Shown: positions 1-6,502, numbered from the stretch's first letter. The stretch: DNA of 8,801 bases from Firmicutes bacterium UBA5420 (GCA_002409455.1 DHNI01000172.1:747-9547), one strand, 5' to 3'. Notes: generated by a model from the letters alone, not told the origin. Numbers and translations: made by a program.

Positions 1-110
1 GTGTAACAATACATGGCTCGGGTTTCGATGACGTTGCTGATCTCCTAGGCGCGGCGGGACTAGTAGTCTCCCATTGGTTCACACCCGCTTCGGTGCCTTT
101 TGAGAGGTAG
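1..110 (+). CDS. Possible C-terminal tail of an upstream gene (partial)
   Basis: A frame is open from the left edge and ends at TAG 108-110, giving about 35 residues ending in SHWFTPASVPFER. The peptide looks protein-like (GFDDVADLLGAAGL, then an aromatic stretch), and the other two plus-strand frames are closed early. It stops about 95 bp before the binding-protein start on the same strand, so it may be the end of a preceding gene in the same operon or of a regulator. I do not recognise the family, and a 35-codon open frame can occur by chance, so this is tentative. Confidence 0.35.
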   Translation, partial: VTIHGSGFDDVADLLGAAGLVVSHWFTPASVPFER

Positions 111-133
111 AACTGCTTGTCACAGAAAAAACT

Positions 134-143
134 AGGAGGTGAT
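134..143 (+). promoter_or_regulatory. Upstream Shine-Dalgarno-like sequence, not the main RBS
   Basis: AGGAGGTGAT here is a ten-base match to the complement of the usual 16S rRNA 3' end. The ten bases ACTAGGAGGT at 131-140 recur exactly at 189-198, where they provide the true ribosome binding site. The in-frame ATG at 142 lies inside the pairing region, too close for normal initiation, and would add 21 residues in front of the signal peptide. It may be a standby ribosome site or a relic of a duplication. Confidence 0.4.
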
Positions 144-191
144 GTCCTTACAGAAGTGCTGGGTTGGCCGTTGTAACTATGAAACTATACT

Positions 192-198
192 AGGAGGT
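192..198 (+). promoter_or_regulatory. RBS that fixes the binding-protein start
   Basis: AGGAGGT lies six bases before ATG 205. This start gives a protein beginning MLKKSTLML, a textbook signal peptide n-region and h-region. The longer in-frame start at 139/142 would bury the signal peptide behind 21-22 polar residues, so 205 is chosen. Confidence 0.85.
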
Positions 199-204
199 AA
201 AGTG

Positions 205-1515
205 ATGCTTAAGAAGTCTACGCTTATGCTTTTGGTTCTGCTTTTAGTAGCTAGTGTGTTTGTCCCCGCAACGTTCGCCGAGGAACCGGTTAAGATTACT
301 GTTTTGAACTACTTTGACCTCACCTCTCCAGGTGCAGAAAGAGAGCTCAACGAAGTTTGGTACGAGTTTTCCATTCGCAACCCGCACATCATTGTCGAAA
401 GAGAGGATCTTTTCCTGGAGCCTTTCCATCAGAAGACGGAAGCCTATGCCGCAGCTGATAGACTTCCAGACGTAATCTACATGTGGCCAGGTGGCCGTTC
501 CACCTCGTTGCACACCCTTGGATTAGTGAAGGATCTTAGACCTTTGCTCGGTGATGATGCTCAGTACTATCAAGAAGCTGTCTTAGCTCCTCAAGCAGGT
601 GGATACTTAGCTGAGTTGCCACAGACCATGACCTCCAGCCATGCCTTGTATGTGAACCTATCCCTGCTGGATAGTCTAGGGCTCTCCATGCCCACAACAT
701 ACGAAGAGCTCGTGGCTATGGTTCCAGTTCTGCAAGCCAACGGTTTGGATACCATCCTCATGGGTGCCCAAGATGACTGGGTAATTCAGTCTTGCTTGTT
801 CTCCATGATCGTCGGACGTCTCGTTGGTGACGATAAGCTCAATGAGATCCTTGCCGGCGAAGCAAAGTTCACCGATCCTGAATTCGTTGGGGCCTTAGAA
901 TTCTATGCTCAGATGTATGAAGATGGAGTTCTCCATCGTAAAATCATGCAGACTTCCTATGCTGAAGTAAACGGGCTTTTTGCTACCGGTCGCGCCCCAT
1001 TCCTCGTTGATGGAGACTGGAAAGTGAGTAACTTCCTCACCGACCAAACCACCGGCGAAGCTTTGATTCCTGTTGACAAACAAGATGAATTCGCAATGAC
1101 CATCTTCCCAGCCGTCCCAGGAGAAATCAACCATGCTTCCTCCTCTGGTGTTGTTGGTGTTGGGTTTGGTATGAGCTCCAAGCTCGAAGCCGGGTCTGCC
1201 AAAGAAGCAGCAGCTTGGGAATTAATCAAATGGCTACAAGGCCCAGAAGTTCAAAAAATGCGTCTTGAAACTGCCGGTACCATTCCCAGCCGTGTCGACG
1301 TCGTTTCCGACCAGCTCGAACCGCTCGTAATCGAAAGAATCCGCTACTACGAAGATATTCTGGTAACAACCGAGGTCCTTGACAACATTTTCGAAGGAGA
1401 AGTCTACACACCAATTAACATTGGTCTCCAAGAAATTGGCCTAGGATTCGCAACGCCTATGGAAGTAGCCGAAAGAACGCAAGAAGCTTTTGATGATTGG
1501 TTTGCACGTCAATAA
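205..1515 (+). CDS. Extracellular sugar-binding protein of a CUT1-type ABC importer
   Basis: This 436-residue protein resembles family 1 extracellular solute-binding proteins, which capture sugars or oligosaccharides outside the membrane and deliver them to a permease pair. Residues 1-25 form a signal peptide: MLKK, a Leu/Val-rich core, then PATFA with likely cleavage before EEP. No cysteine sits at the cleavage site, so it is predicted to be secreted rather than lipid-anchored. Family-like features are the first beta strand ITVLNYF (31-37), the segment FATGRAPFLVDGDW (259-272) matching the usual F-x-x-G-x-A-x-F/M-x-x-x-G-x-W pattern, and AAAWELIKWLQGPEVQ (335-350) near the C-terminus. Length is normal. 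The two permease genes follow directly. The specific substrate cannot be read from the sequence. The start at 205 is preferred over the longer frame from 139 because of RBS spacing and the signal peptide. Confidence 0.9.
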   Translation: MLKKSTLMLLVLLLVASVFVPATFAEEPVKITVLNYFDLTSPGAERELNEVWYEFSIRNPHIIVEREDLFLEPFHQKTEAYAAADRLPDVIYMWPGGRSTSLHTLGLVKDLRPLLGDDAQYYQEAVLAPQAGGYLAELPQTMTSSHALYVNLSLLDSLGLSMPTTYEELVAMVPVLQANGLDTILMGAQDDWVIQSCLFSMIVGRLVGDDKLNEILAGEAKFTDPEFVGALEFYAQMYEDGVLHRKIMQTSYAEVNGLFATGRAPFLVDGDWKVSNFLTDQTTGEALIPVDKQDEFAMTIFPAVPGEINHASSSGVVGVGFGMSSKLEAGSAKEAAAWELIKWLQGPEVQKMRLETAGTIPSRVDVVSDQLEPLVIERIRYYEDILVTTEVLDNIFEGEVYTPINIGLQEIGLGFATPMEVAERTQEAFDDWFARQ

Positions 1516-1530
1516 CAAGTTAACTACCAC

Positions 1531-1565
1531 AAAGGGGTCGGGCTCTGTCTTGGGCCCACCCCTTT
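1531..1565 (+). terminator. Intercistronic hairpin after the binding-protein gene (attenuator or mRNA stabiliser)
   Basis: AAAGGGGT (1531-1538) pairs perfectly with ACCCCTTT (1558-1565). GGGC (1540-1543) inside it pairs with GCCC (1554-1557) around a ten-base loop, leaving C1539 bulged. The helix starts 15 bases after the binding-protein stop and is followed only by CTTCC, not a long T run, before the permease RBS at 1571. It is better read as a partial terminator or 3'-end protector that lets the binding protein be made in excess over the permeases, as is known for other sugar ABC operons. Function is inferred. Confidence 0.6.
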
Positions 1566-1586
1566 CTTCCAAGGAGGAGCGTTTCC

Positions 1587-2495
1587 ATGAAAAGGGTTGT
1601 CCATTGGTGGACCGAGGAACGCCGTGCATACCTTTTACTAGTTCTACCAGCGGTGGCAGTGTATTGGGCTGTGATGGCATTCCCTACGGTTTTTTCCTTC
1701 ATACTCAGTCTTACTAATTACAACGGCGGTCCGATTTTTAACAACCCCAATATTCAGCTGGTGGGTTTCACGCATTACGTAAGGATGCTCAATGATCCCT
1801 ACTTTTGGATTTCGCTGAAAAACAACGGGTTGATTATGGCCGTGTCCGTCTTTGGCCAGATTCCCCTAGGCTTTCTGTTTGCCTATGTCATCCATCGAAA
1901 ACTGGTCAAGTTTGGCGACTTTTTTCAAACCATTATCTACCTGCCGTGTGTGATTTCTACAATCATTGTGGGTCGGCTTTGGCAATCTTTCTTCTCTCCC
2001 TATGGGCCTTTTACCGAGTTTATGCAGAAACTCCAACCAGGTTGGGAAAACGAATTATTTTTCGATCCCCACTTGGCCATTCTGCCAGTCCTTTTCGTTA
2101 TTCTATGGATGTATACAGGCACGTACATGATTATCTTCCTAGCTAATCTTCAAAAAATCGATCCTGCCCTGATTGAAGCGGCACGAATTGATGGTGCTAC
2201 GGAATGGCAAGTTCTAGTACGCATCATGCTACCTGCCCTGTCTGGTGTGATTGTTACTGCCTGCATTTTGGCTATCTCCGGATCGCTAAAGAGTTTTGAC
2301 CTGCTCTATGCCATGACTGGCGGCAATCCAGCTCGCAGAACGTCAGTGCTAGCACTTTACATGTACGACAATGCGTTTAGGCATTCGCCAAAGTATCCAC
2401 TAGCCAATGCCATCTCCGTTTTCATGGTATTGCTAAGCTTTGTGCTGATCCTTATGGTGAGGTTTACTGAAGCAAAGTTTGGAGGTAGAGAATAA
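1587..2495 (+). CDS. Sugar ABC transporter permease 1 (MalF/UgpA-like)
   Basis: This 302-residue inner-membrane protein is one half of the transmembrane channel of a CUT1 sugar importer. Hydrophobic segments lie near residues 14-38, 80-101, 113-130, 162-187, 218-238 and 272-292, giving six membrane spans as expected for the family. The cytoplasmic EAA loop that docks the ATPase is clear at 197-216: E-A-A-R-I-D-G-A, then the family-typical P at 216. AAGGAGG at 1571-1577 lies nine bases before the ATG. The gene follows the binding protein after an intercistronic hairpin and overlaps permease 2 by one base (TAATG), so the two permeases should be translated together. No ATPase gene lies alongside; a shared MsmX/MalK-like subunit encoded elsewhere is the usual solution. 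Confidence 0.93.
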   Translation: MKRVVHWWTEERRAYLLLVLPAVAVYWAVMAFPTVFSFILSLTNYNGGPIFNNPNIQLVGFTHYVRMLNDPYFWISLKNNGLIMAVSVFGQIPLGFLFAYVIHRKLVKFGDFFQTIIYLPCVISTIIVGRLWQSFFSPYGPFTEFMQKLQPGWENELFFDPHLAILPVLFVILWMYTGTYMIIFLANLQKIDPALIEAARIDGATEWQVLVRIMLPALSGVIVTACILAISGSLKSFDLLYAMTGGNPARRTSVLALYMYDNAFRHSPKYPLANAISVFMVLLSFVLILMVRFTEAKFGGRE

Positions 2496-3346
2496 TGAAA
2501 GATCAAAGAATCAAGGCCACGGACTTTCACCCTGCCCTCAGAGCCTTTGTCTACCTCATGGTGATTGTCTTTGCAATGCTTACCCTCTACCCCCTATTTT
2601 GGCTCTTTATTAGCTCTTTAAAGACCAATACGGAGTTTCAACTGAATCTGCTAGGCTGGCCACGAAACCCGACATTTAGTAATTATCCGACTGCGTGGCG
2701 TTTAGCCCAATTTGATATTTTGTTTGTAAACAGCATCTTCTTCACCACAGTTTCAACATTGCTTGTTATTGCCTTTTCCTTAATGGCTGGCTTCGCCTTT
2801 GCCAAAATTCGCTCCAAAGCAACAACATTCTTACACGGAAGCTTCATTATCGGGATTTTGCTCACGCTTCAATCTATTATGGTTCCGCTCTTTCTGATGG
2901 CCATTTCAGTGGGACTCTATGACACCCGCCTGGGAGTATTGATTCCCTATGTTGGCATGGGTCTTCCTATCGGTATTTATCTGTGTACGGAGTTCATCAA
3001 GTCAATTCCCGACTCTGTCGTGGAATCTGCTCGCATCGACGGCGCTTCGTATTTTCGAATCTTCGCATCGATCATCGCGCCTATGGCAAAGCCCGTAGGG
3101 GTTACCTTGGCTATTTTGAATGTATCGGGCGTATGGAACGAGTTTATGTTAATCAATATCCTTGTCTCCCGTGATGCACTTCGAACCCTTCCGGTTGGAA
3201 TCCTCAAGTTCTCCGGTGCCTTAGCGTCCGACCACGGTCGCCAATTTGCCGCCCTGACAATTGGGCTCGTACCTATGGTCGTGTTCTATTTGATCTTCAG
3301 AAATCAAATCACCAAGGGTGTCTCCGCTGGTGCAGTCAAAGGATAA
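2495..3346 (+). CDS. Sugar ABC transporter permease 2 (MalG/UgpE-like)
   Basis: This 283-residue membrane protein is the second channel subunit of the importer. Six hydrophobic spans can be placed near residues 17-39, 78-104, 113-140, 146-165, 201-221 and 250-268. The EAA loop reads E-S-A-R-I-D-G-A from residue 177, a common variant, and ends around P196. The C-terminus (QITKGVSAGAVKG) is typical of MalG-type permeases. The start ATG overlaps the stop of permease 1, and its RBS GGAGGT (2481-2486) lies within the end of that gene with eight-base spacing, which points to translational coupling and equal stoichiometry. A terminator follows 15 bases after the stop. Substrate is not determined. 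Confidence 0.93.
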   Translation: MKDQRIKATDFHPALRAFVYLMVIVFAMLTLYPLFWLFISSLKTNTEFQLNLLGWPRNPTFSNYPTAWRLAQFDILFVNSIFFTTVSTLLVIAFSLMAGFAFAKIRSKATTFLHGSFIIGILLTLQSIMVPLFLMAISVGLYDTRLGVLIPYVGMGLPIGIYLCTEFIKSIPDSVVESARIDGASYFRIFASIIAPMAKPVGVTLAILNVSGVWNEFMLINILVSRDALRTLPVGILKFSGALASDHGRQFAALTIGLVPMVVFYLIFRNQITKGVSAGAVKG

Positions 3347-3361
3347 TCTCATGTAGAGGCT

Positions 3362-3391
3362 AAAGAAGACTCCCTAGGGAGTCTTCTTTTT
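3362..3391 (+). terminator. Intrinsic terminator of the sugar ABC operon, possibly bidirectional
   Basis: AAAGAAGACTCCC (3362-3374) and GGGAGTCTTCTTT (3377-3389) form a perfect 13-bp inverted repeat with only TA between the arms, so the real loop must open a few pairs. On the plus strand it ends in TTTTT (3387-3391), a proper terminator tail. It lies 15 bases after permease 2 and 10 bases before the stop of the convergent rubrerythrin-like gene. On the minus strand the tail is only TTT, so termination in that direction is likely but weaker. Confidence 0.92.
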
Positions 3392-3401
3392 GCCATGTAG
3401 C

Positions 3402-3887
3402 TTAATAGTTCTCGCGCAAGCCGAATTCTGCCGATTCTACCCATTGTTTAGCCTTTAGCACATGTTCTATCAGTGCTTGAAATGTATTGTAATGAATCTT
3501 CTCCTGTTCAACCAAGAAATCAAACAGTCGCTTTTCGTCCTCCGATGTAGCCTCCGAACGCATCTTTTCATAAAGTGCAATACTCTCTAGTTCCTTTTCC
3601 AGAGCCAAATTATAGGCATCCAATTGTTCAGGTCTTGCCTTATACTCGACTCTCAGATCCCTGACCTCTGCAAAGACGCCTTCAAAATGTTCAGGAACTT
3701 GGCTTTCCCTTAGTTCATAGGCGGCTTGCGCAACATAGTGTTCTAAGAGCTGCGCATGTTCTCGTTCTTCTGCAGCCAACAAGCTGAAGGCTGCCTTTAG
3801 GCCCAGATGCTCCGTTTTTTCTCCCTGCTCCAGGTAGTACTTTTCGCCATCAAGTTCCATTTGAATGGCAAACTCTATGGATGTCAT
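3402..3887 (-). CDS. Rubrerythrin-like ferritin-family diiron protein, no rubredoxin domain
   Basis: This 161-residue protein fits a four-helix ferritin-like bundle that binds two irons, a fold used in anaerobes for peroxide reduction or iron handling. The ligand pattern appears complete: E11 in AIQMELDGEKYY, E41-x-x-H44, E99 in the repeated half-motif ALEKELESIALY, and E129-x-x-H132. The two halves show the internal duplication typical of the family. The C-terminus (residues 145-161) lacks the CxxC pairs of a rubredoxin domain, so it is not a classical rubrerythrin and would need an external electron donor. The RBS AAAGGAG lies eight bases before ATG 3887. It follows the REC-GGDEF gene by 69 bp on the same strand without an obvious promoter of its own and may be co-transcribed. 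Peroxidase, oxidase or iron-storage activity cannot be separated by sequence alone. Confidence 0.82.
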   Translation of the reverse strand: MTSIEFAIQMELDGEKYYLEQGEKTEHLGLKAAFSLLAAEEREHAQLLEHYVAQAAYELRESQVPEHFEGVFAEVRDLRVEYKARPEQLDAYNLALEKELESIALYEKMRSEATSEDEKRLFDFLVEQEKIHYNTFQALIEHVLKAKQWVESAEFGLRENY

Positions 3888-3956
3888 ATAACCATCTCCT
3901 TTCAGGTGCCCTCGTTGGCGCAGTCACGCATGCTAAGCAATACCCATTACCCTGGC

Positions 3957-4886
3957 CTATGATCCGAAAACAACGATCGTATTTCGACCCTTACTTTTCG
4001 CAGCATAGACCGCCTCATCAGCTCTTTGCAAGAGCGTGTCATACGATCCTCGCCACTCTCTTCCGTGTGATGCTGCAATTCCAACCGAAATGGTTAGAAA
4101 TTTCCCGTGAGCGGAGGCCTCGTGAGGGATCTGTAGCGCAAGAACAGCCAAACGCAACCTTTCAGCCACTTGCGAGGCTCCTTCTAACGTCGTCTGTGGC
4201 AAAAGGGCCACAAACTCTTCTCCACCCCAGCGTGCAAGCAAATCACCAGGGCGCTGCAGGGCATTATAGAGAGTCTTAGCAACAAGCTTGAGAACATCAT
4301 CACCCTGCAAATGTCCGTACGTATCATTATAGGCCTTAAATAAATCAAGATCCATCATTAGTACTGCCAGAGGCGTTTTATTGCGCATGGCCCTGTTACA
4401 CTCTTCAGCATAGGCTTCATCAAAGCGCCGTCGATTAGGAATCCTGGTCAATCCATCGACCCGACTATCCCGCTTTAGAATGTCTTTGTAGCGTTTTAGC
4501 TCCAGATGATTGCGAATCTTTGCCTTGACAACGGGAACATTAAATGGTTTTCTTATGTAATCCATGGCTCCGAGCTCGATCCCATAGGCTTCGTTCTTAT
4601 CACCCTCTAAGGCCGTGAGAAAAAGGATGGGAATATCGCGGGTATTGGGATCTGCCTGTAACTCAGCACACACGGCATAACCATCCATTTCAGGCATGAT
4701 AATGTCGAGTAATATCAAGTCAGGCATTTGCTCTTTCACCATTTCTAGTGCTTCCAACCCGTTACTGGCCAACCTGAGATCATATTCATCCTTCAGGACG
4801 TTCAACAAAATTTGCGCATTCAGCCTCACGTCCTCCACGATCAGGATGCGCTGTTTTCTCCCCAAGTCCAAATCGTCTAGCATCAC
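3957..4886 (-). CDS. Response regulator diguanylate cyclase (REC-GGDEF)
   Basis: This 309-residue cytoplasmic protein should make the second messenger c-di-GMP from two GTP when phosphorylated. An N-terminal receiver domain (about residues 11-130) carries the acidic pair E18-D19, phospho-acceptor D61 (LLLD-IIMPEMDG), T91 and K113 (RKPF). A GGDEF domain (about 140-309) has metal-binding D179 in MMDLD, substrate motif NDTYGH (187-192) and the active-site signature GGEEF (221-225). R212-x-x-D215, five residues before GGEEF, is the canonical inhibitory I-site, so product feedback is expected. All key residues are intact. GTG 4886 has nine-base spacing from GGGGG (4896-4900); ATG 4883 is the alternative. 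No partner histidine kinase is in the window. A promoter with a palindrome lies directly upstream. Confidence 0.92.
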   Translation of the reverse strand: MMLDDLDLGRKQRILIVEDVRLNAQILLNVLKDEYDLRLASNGLEALEMVKEQMPDLILLDIIMPEMDGYAVCAELQADPNTRDIPILFLTALEGDKNEAYGIELGAMDYIRKPFNVPVVKAKIRNHLELKRYKDILKRDSRVDGLTRIPNRRRFDEAYAEECNRAMRNKTPLAVLMMDLDLFKAYNDTYGHLQGDDVLKLVAKTLYNALQRPGDLLARWGGEEFVALLPQTTLEGASQVAERLRLAVLALQIPHEASAHGKFLTISVGIAASHGREWRGSYDTLLQRADEAVYAAKSKGRNTIVVFGS

Positions 4887-4904
4887 GGATAATGACCCCC
4901 GAAC

Positions 4905-4918
4905 TAATCAGCTGATTA
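4905..4918. promoter_or_regulatory. 14-bp perfect palindrome, candidate operator
   Basis: TAATCAGCTGATTA is a perfect inverted repeat that overlaps the candidate -10 element and reaches the expected transcription start of the REC-GGDEF gene. A dimeric regulator bound here would block RNA polymerase. A perfect 14-mer palindrome can arise by chance, and no regulator gene next to it points to an identity. Confidence 0.5.
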
Positions 4919-4943
4919 AACCCCACCCTATCTAATTCGACAA
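4915..4943 (-). promoter_or_regulatory. Sigma-A-like promoter of the REC-GGDEF gene
   Basis: Reading the minus strand, TTGTCG (4943-4938; four of six consensus bases) is followed after exactly 17 bases by TTTAAT (4920-4915; five of six). The start point would fall near 4908, leaving a leader of about 22 nt that contains the GGGGG ribosome binding site at 4900-4896. Location, spacing and leader length all agree. It sits in the widest gap (97 bp) between minus-strand genes. Confidence 0.6.
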
Positions 4944-4946
4944 ATG

Positions 4947-4960
4947 AAGGGAAAACCCTT
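4947..4960 (-). other. Small hairpin downstream of rlmA
   Basis: AAGGG and CCCTT flank a four-base loop just upstream of the REC-GGDEF promoter. The stem is only five pairs, and no T run follows on the minus strand, so it is at best a weak 3'-end structure for the rlmA transcript. No convincing terminator separates rlmA from the next unit, so some readthrough is likely. Confidence 0.25.
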
Positions 4961-4983
4961 GCACCGCCGGGGTTATTTATGGC

Positions 4984-5820
4984 CTAGATCAGAGCCCCTT
5001 CGATGATCTGCAAATCAATGGTCAGACTCGTTGGCGGTTCTCCAGATACTTCGCGGTGCTGGCTCAAGGGCGTCATTTGCACCATAGCTTCCCACAGCTC
5101 ACAAGTTACATTAACCTCATAGTGCAAAGAAGACCTACTCCGCACGCTTATATTGTCTTCTAGTTTTGTTATGACCTCATCGTTGGAATAAGGCGCAACA
5201 CCCGCTAAGCGCTGGCGAATCTCCCTAAGATAATCCTCTCCGGGCAACACCTTGATAATGATGCCACCAGGCTTCAAAATCCTTTGAAATTCACCATAGT
5301 TGGCGGGTGAGAGAACATTGAGCACTACATCTGTACTCTTTGAGCAAAGCGGCAGCCTGGTTATATCAGCAACACACCACATAACTGGTTCGTGATGCGA
5401 GGCGGCGAGCCCTATCCCGTCACGAGAAATATCAATTCCTAGCAACAGAGCATTTTGAACATCACCATGCAACCTCGCTAAAAAAGAGCCTTCGCCACAG
5501 CCCGCATCTAGGACAAATGGCACCTCTGCGTTCAACGACCTAACTGAATTGGAGACCTCACCGATTAGCGGGTCGTAGACCCCCGCGGCAAACACCTTCT
5601 TACGTGCCAAAAAAAGGTCTTTGCCATACTGAGTGCTCTGCGAACCAGTGAATAGATTCAGGTAGCCCTTGCGAGCTAGGTCAAAGGAATGATTATCGCT
5701 ACACCGAACTCCACCTGGATTTGCTGAAAAGCCAGCCGCGCAAATGGGACAGCGGAAAACACCAATGTTTGCCGCGAATCTTCGTAAAGCCTGTTCCTTT
5801 TTGGAAACTCCCTCGTTCAT
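4984..5820 (-). CDS. rlmA: 23S rRNA (guanine-N1)-methyltransferase, RlmA family
   Basis: This 278-residue protein resembles the enzymes that methylate N1 of G745 (RlmA-I, Gram-negative type) or G748 (RlmA-II/TlrB, Gram-positive type) in hairpin 35 of 23S rRNA using S-adenosylmethionine. An N-terminal zinc site is complete: C24-x-x-C27, C40 and H44, followed by the family segment FDLARKGYLNLF. The SAM-binding loop is DAGCGEG (105-111), with acidic D130 at the end of the next strand. LSPANYGEFQRILKPGG (170-186) matches the family's post-motif IV region. ATG 5820 is chosen because GGAGGAG (5831-5825) sits directly before it; an in-frame ATG at 5853 has no RBS. Which guanine is modified cannot be decided here. 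RlmA-II-type methylation is known to contribute to resistance to tylosin-like macrolides, but housekeeping modification is the simpler reading. Confidence 0.9.
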   Translation of the reverse strand: MNEGVSKKEQALRRFAANIGVFRCPICAAGFSANPGGVRCSDNHSFDLARKGYLNLFTGSQSTQYGKDLFLARKKVFAAGVYDPLIGEVSNSVRSLNAEVPFVLDAGCGEGSFLARLHGDVQNALLLGIDISRDGIGLAASHHEPVMWCVADITRLPLCSKSTDVVLNVLSPANYGEFQRILKPGGIIIKVLPGEDYLREIRQRLAGVAPYSNDEVITKLEDNISVRSRSSLHYEVNVTCELWEAMVQMTPLSQHREVSGEPPTSLTIDLQIIEGALI

Positions 5821-5824
5821 TGTT

Positions 5825-5862
5825 CTCCTCCGTATATCAAAGAACTCCCCCATTGTGAGGAG
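5825..5862 (-). promoter_or_regulatory. Possible ribosome-binding-site sequestering helix before rlmA
   Basis: In the mRNA, CTCCTC (5862-5857), the first bases after the upstream stop codon, is exactly complementary to GAGGAG (5830-5825), the core of the rlmA ribosome binding site. A competing pairing of CTCC with GGAG in the GGGGGAG segment between them would leave the site free. A ribosome finishing the upstream gene would cover CTCCTC and expose the rlmA site, which would couple the two genes. The helix is only six pairs, so this is a hypothesis. Confidence 0.35.
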
Positions 5863-6501
5863 CTAACCTGCTTTAGTAAACGATAGCCGCTTGCGCACCC
5901 AACGGTATAGACGAACCCGAATAGGGTAACCGCCTTCGTGGCCTACCACCAATTCTTTCAGATCCCCTTCATAGATAATCTGGGCATCAAGACCCAAGAA
6001 GTCGGCAGGCCTTACGAGATTGGCGGGGGTTCGAAAATCGGCAATTCCACTTTCATAAAGGACATAATAAACAAACTGGGAGCACAAGAAGCGATCATCC
6101 CTGGTTGTAGGTCTATTGAGCAACCCATAAAGCAAACCTCGAACATTGTACTTGTAGTGCGAATGATTAGCTATGAACTGCTCAATTAGCTCCCGCGCTT
6201 CAGCATAGTTCTCTAGCGGCACTTCGACTTGCAGAATGACTCCTGGTAGGTGCTTTGCAAGCTTATACAACCCTTCTTCAAGGTGCTCGTGTTTAAAGCG
6301 ACCGATAAAAGGGTTATGCGCGTATTTTCGCCCGAAGCTATACATTTCCTGCAAGTCTTTATCAAGCGACAAGGCTGCATGCGTGTATTCATCATGCGTG
6401 ACCAGATAAATTAGTCGAGAGATGATAGTGTTCGTCCTCGTCAAGATAATATAGAGATAAGCCTTGTCCACTAACTCCCACCCTTTCATTTTGTCATACA
6501 T
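5863..6501 (-). CDS. Permuted papain-like (NlpC/P60 superfamily, YiiX/C92-type) protein
   Basis: This 212-residue protein has the order typical of circularly permuted NlpC/P60 enzymes: the catalytic His comes first (YTHAALSLD, H41) and the nucleophile Cys later (DRFLCSQFVYYVL, C140 at the start of a helix). Further family-like segments are YIILTRTNTIISRLI (17-31), YSFGRKYAHNPFIG (54-67) and YKYNVRGLL (116-124). Permuted members are amidases, or act on lipids by a cysteine acyl-enzyme as LRAT does. There is no signal peptide and no clear membrane helix, so it is probably cytoplasmic or membrane-associated through its basic C-terminus (RVRLYRWVRKR). It lies 25 bp after cardiolipin synthase and 42 bp before rlmA. 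The start is uncertain: neither ATG 6501 nor the in-frame ATG 6489 has a well-spaced RBS. The substrate is unknown. Confidence 0.75.
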   Translation of the reverse strand: MYDKMKGWELVDKAYLYIILTRTNTIISRLIYLVTHDEYTHAALSLDKDLQEMYSFGRKYAHNPFIGRFKHEHLEEGLYKLAKHLPGVILQVEVPLENYAEARELIEQFIANHSHYKYNVRGLLYGLLNRPTTRDDRFLCSQFVYYVLYESGIADFRTPANLVRPADFLGLDAQIIYEGDLKELVVGHEGGYPIRVRLYRWVRKRLSFTKAG

Positions 6502-6502
6502 C

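Noticed and set aside
164..191. Promoter-like TTGGCC, 16-base gap, TATACT before the binding-protein gene
   Set aside because: The start point would fall at or after the AGGAGGT ribosome binding site (192-198), removing it from the transcript. No other convincing promoter is visible in 1-204.
3881..4279. 132-codon plus-strand open frame
   Set aside because: It lies opposite the REC-GGDEF gene, whose domain motifs are complete in the minus frame; the plus-strand translation resembles no protein family and is a shadow.
5821..5853. Longer rlmA start at ATG 5853
   Set aside because: It has no ribosome binding site, whereas ATG 5820 has GGAGGAG at good spacing, and the extra 11 residues are not needed for the zinc domain.
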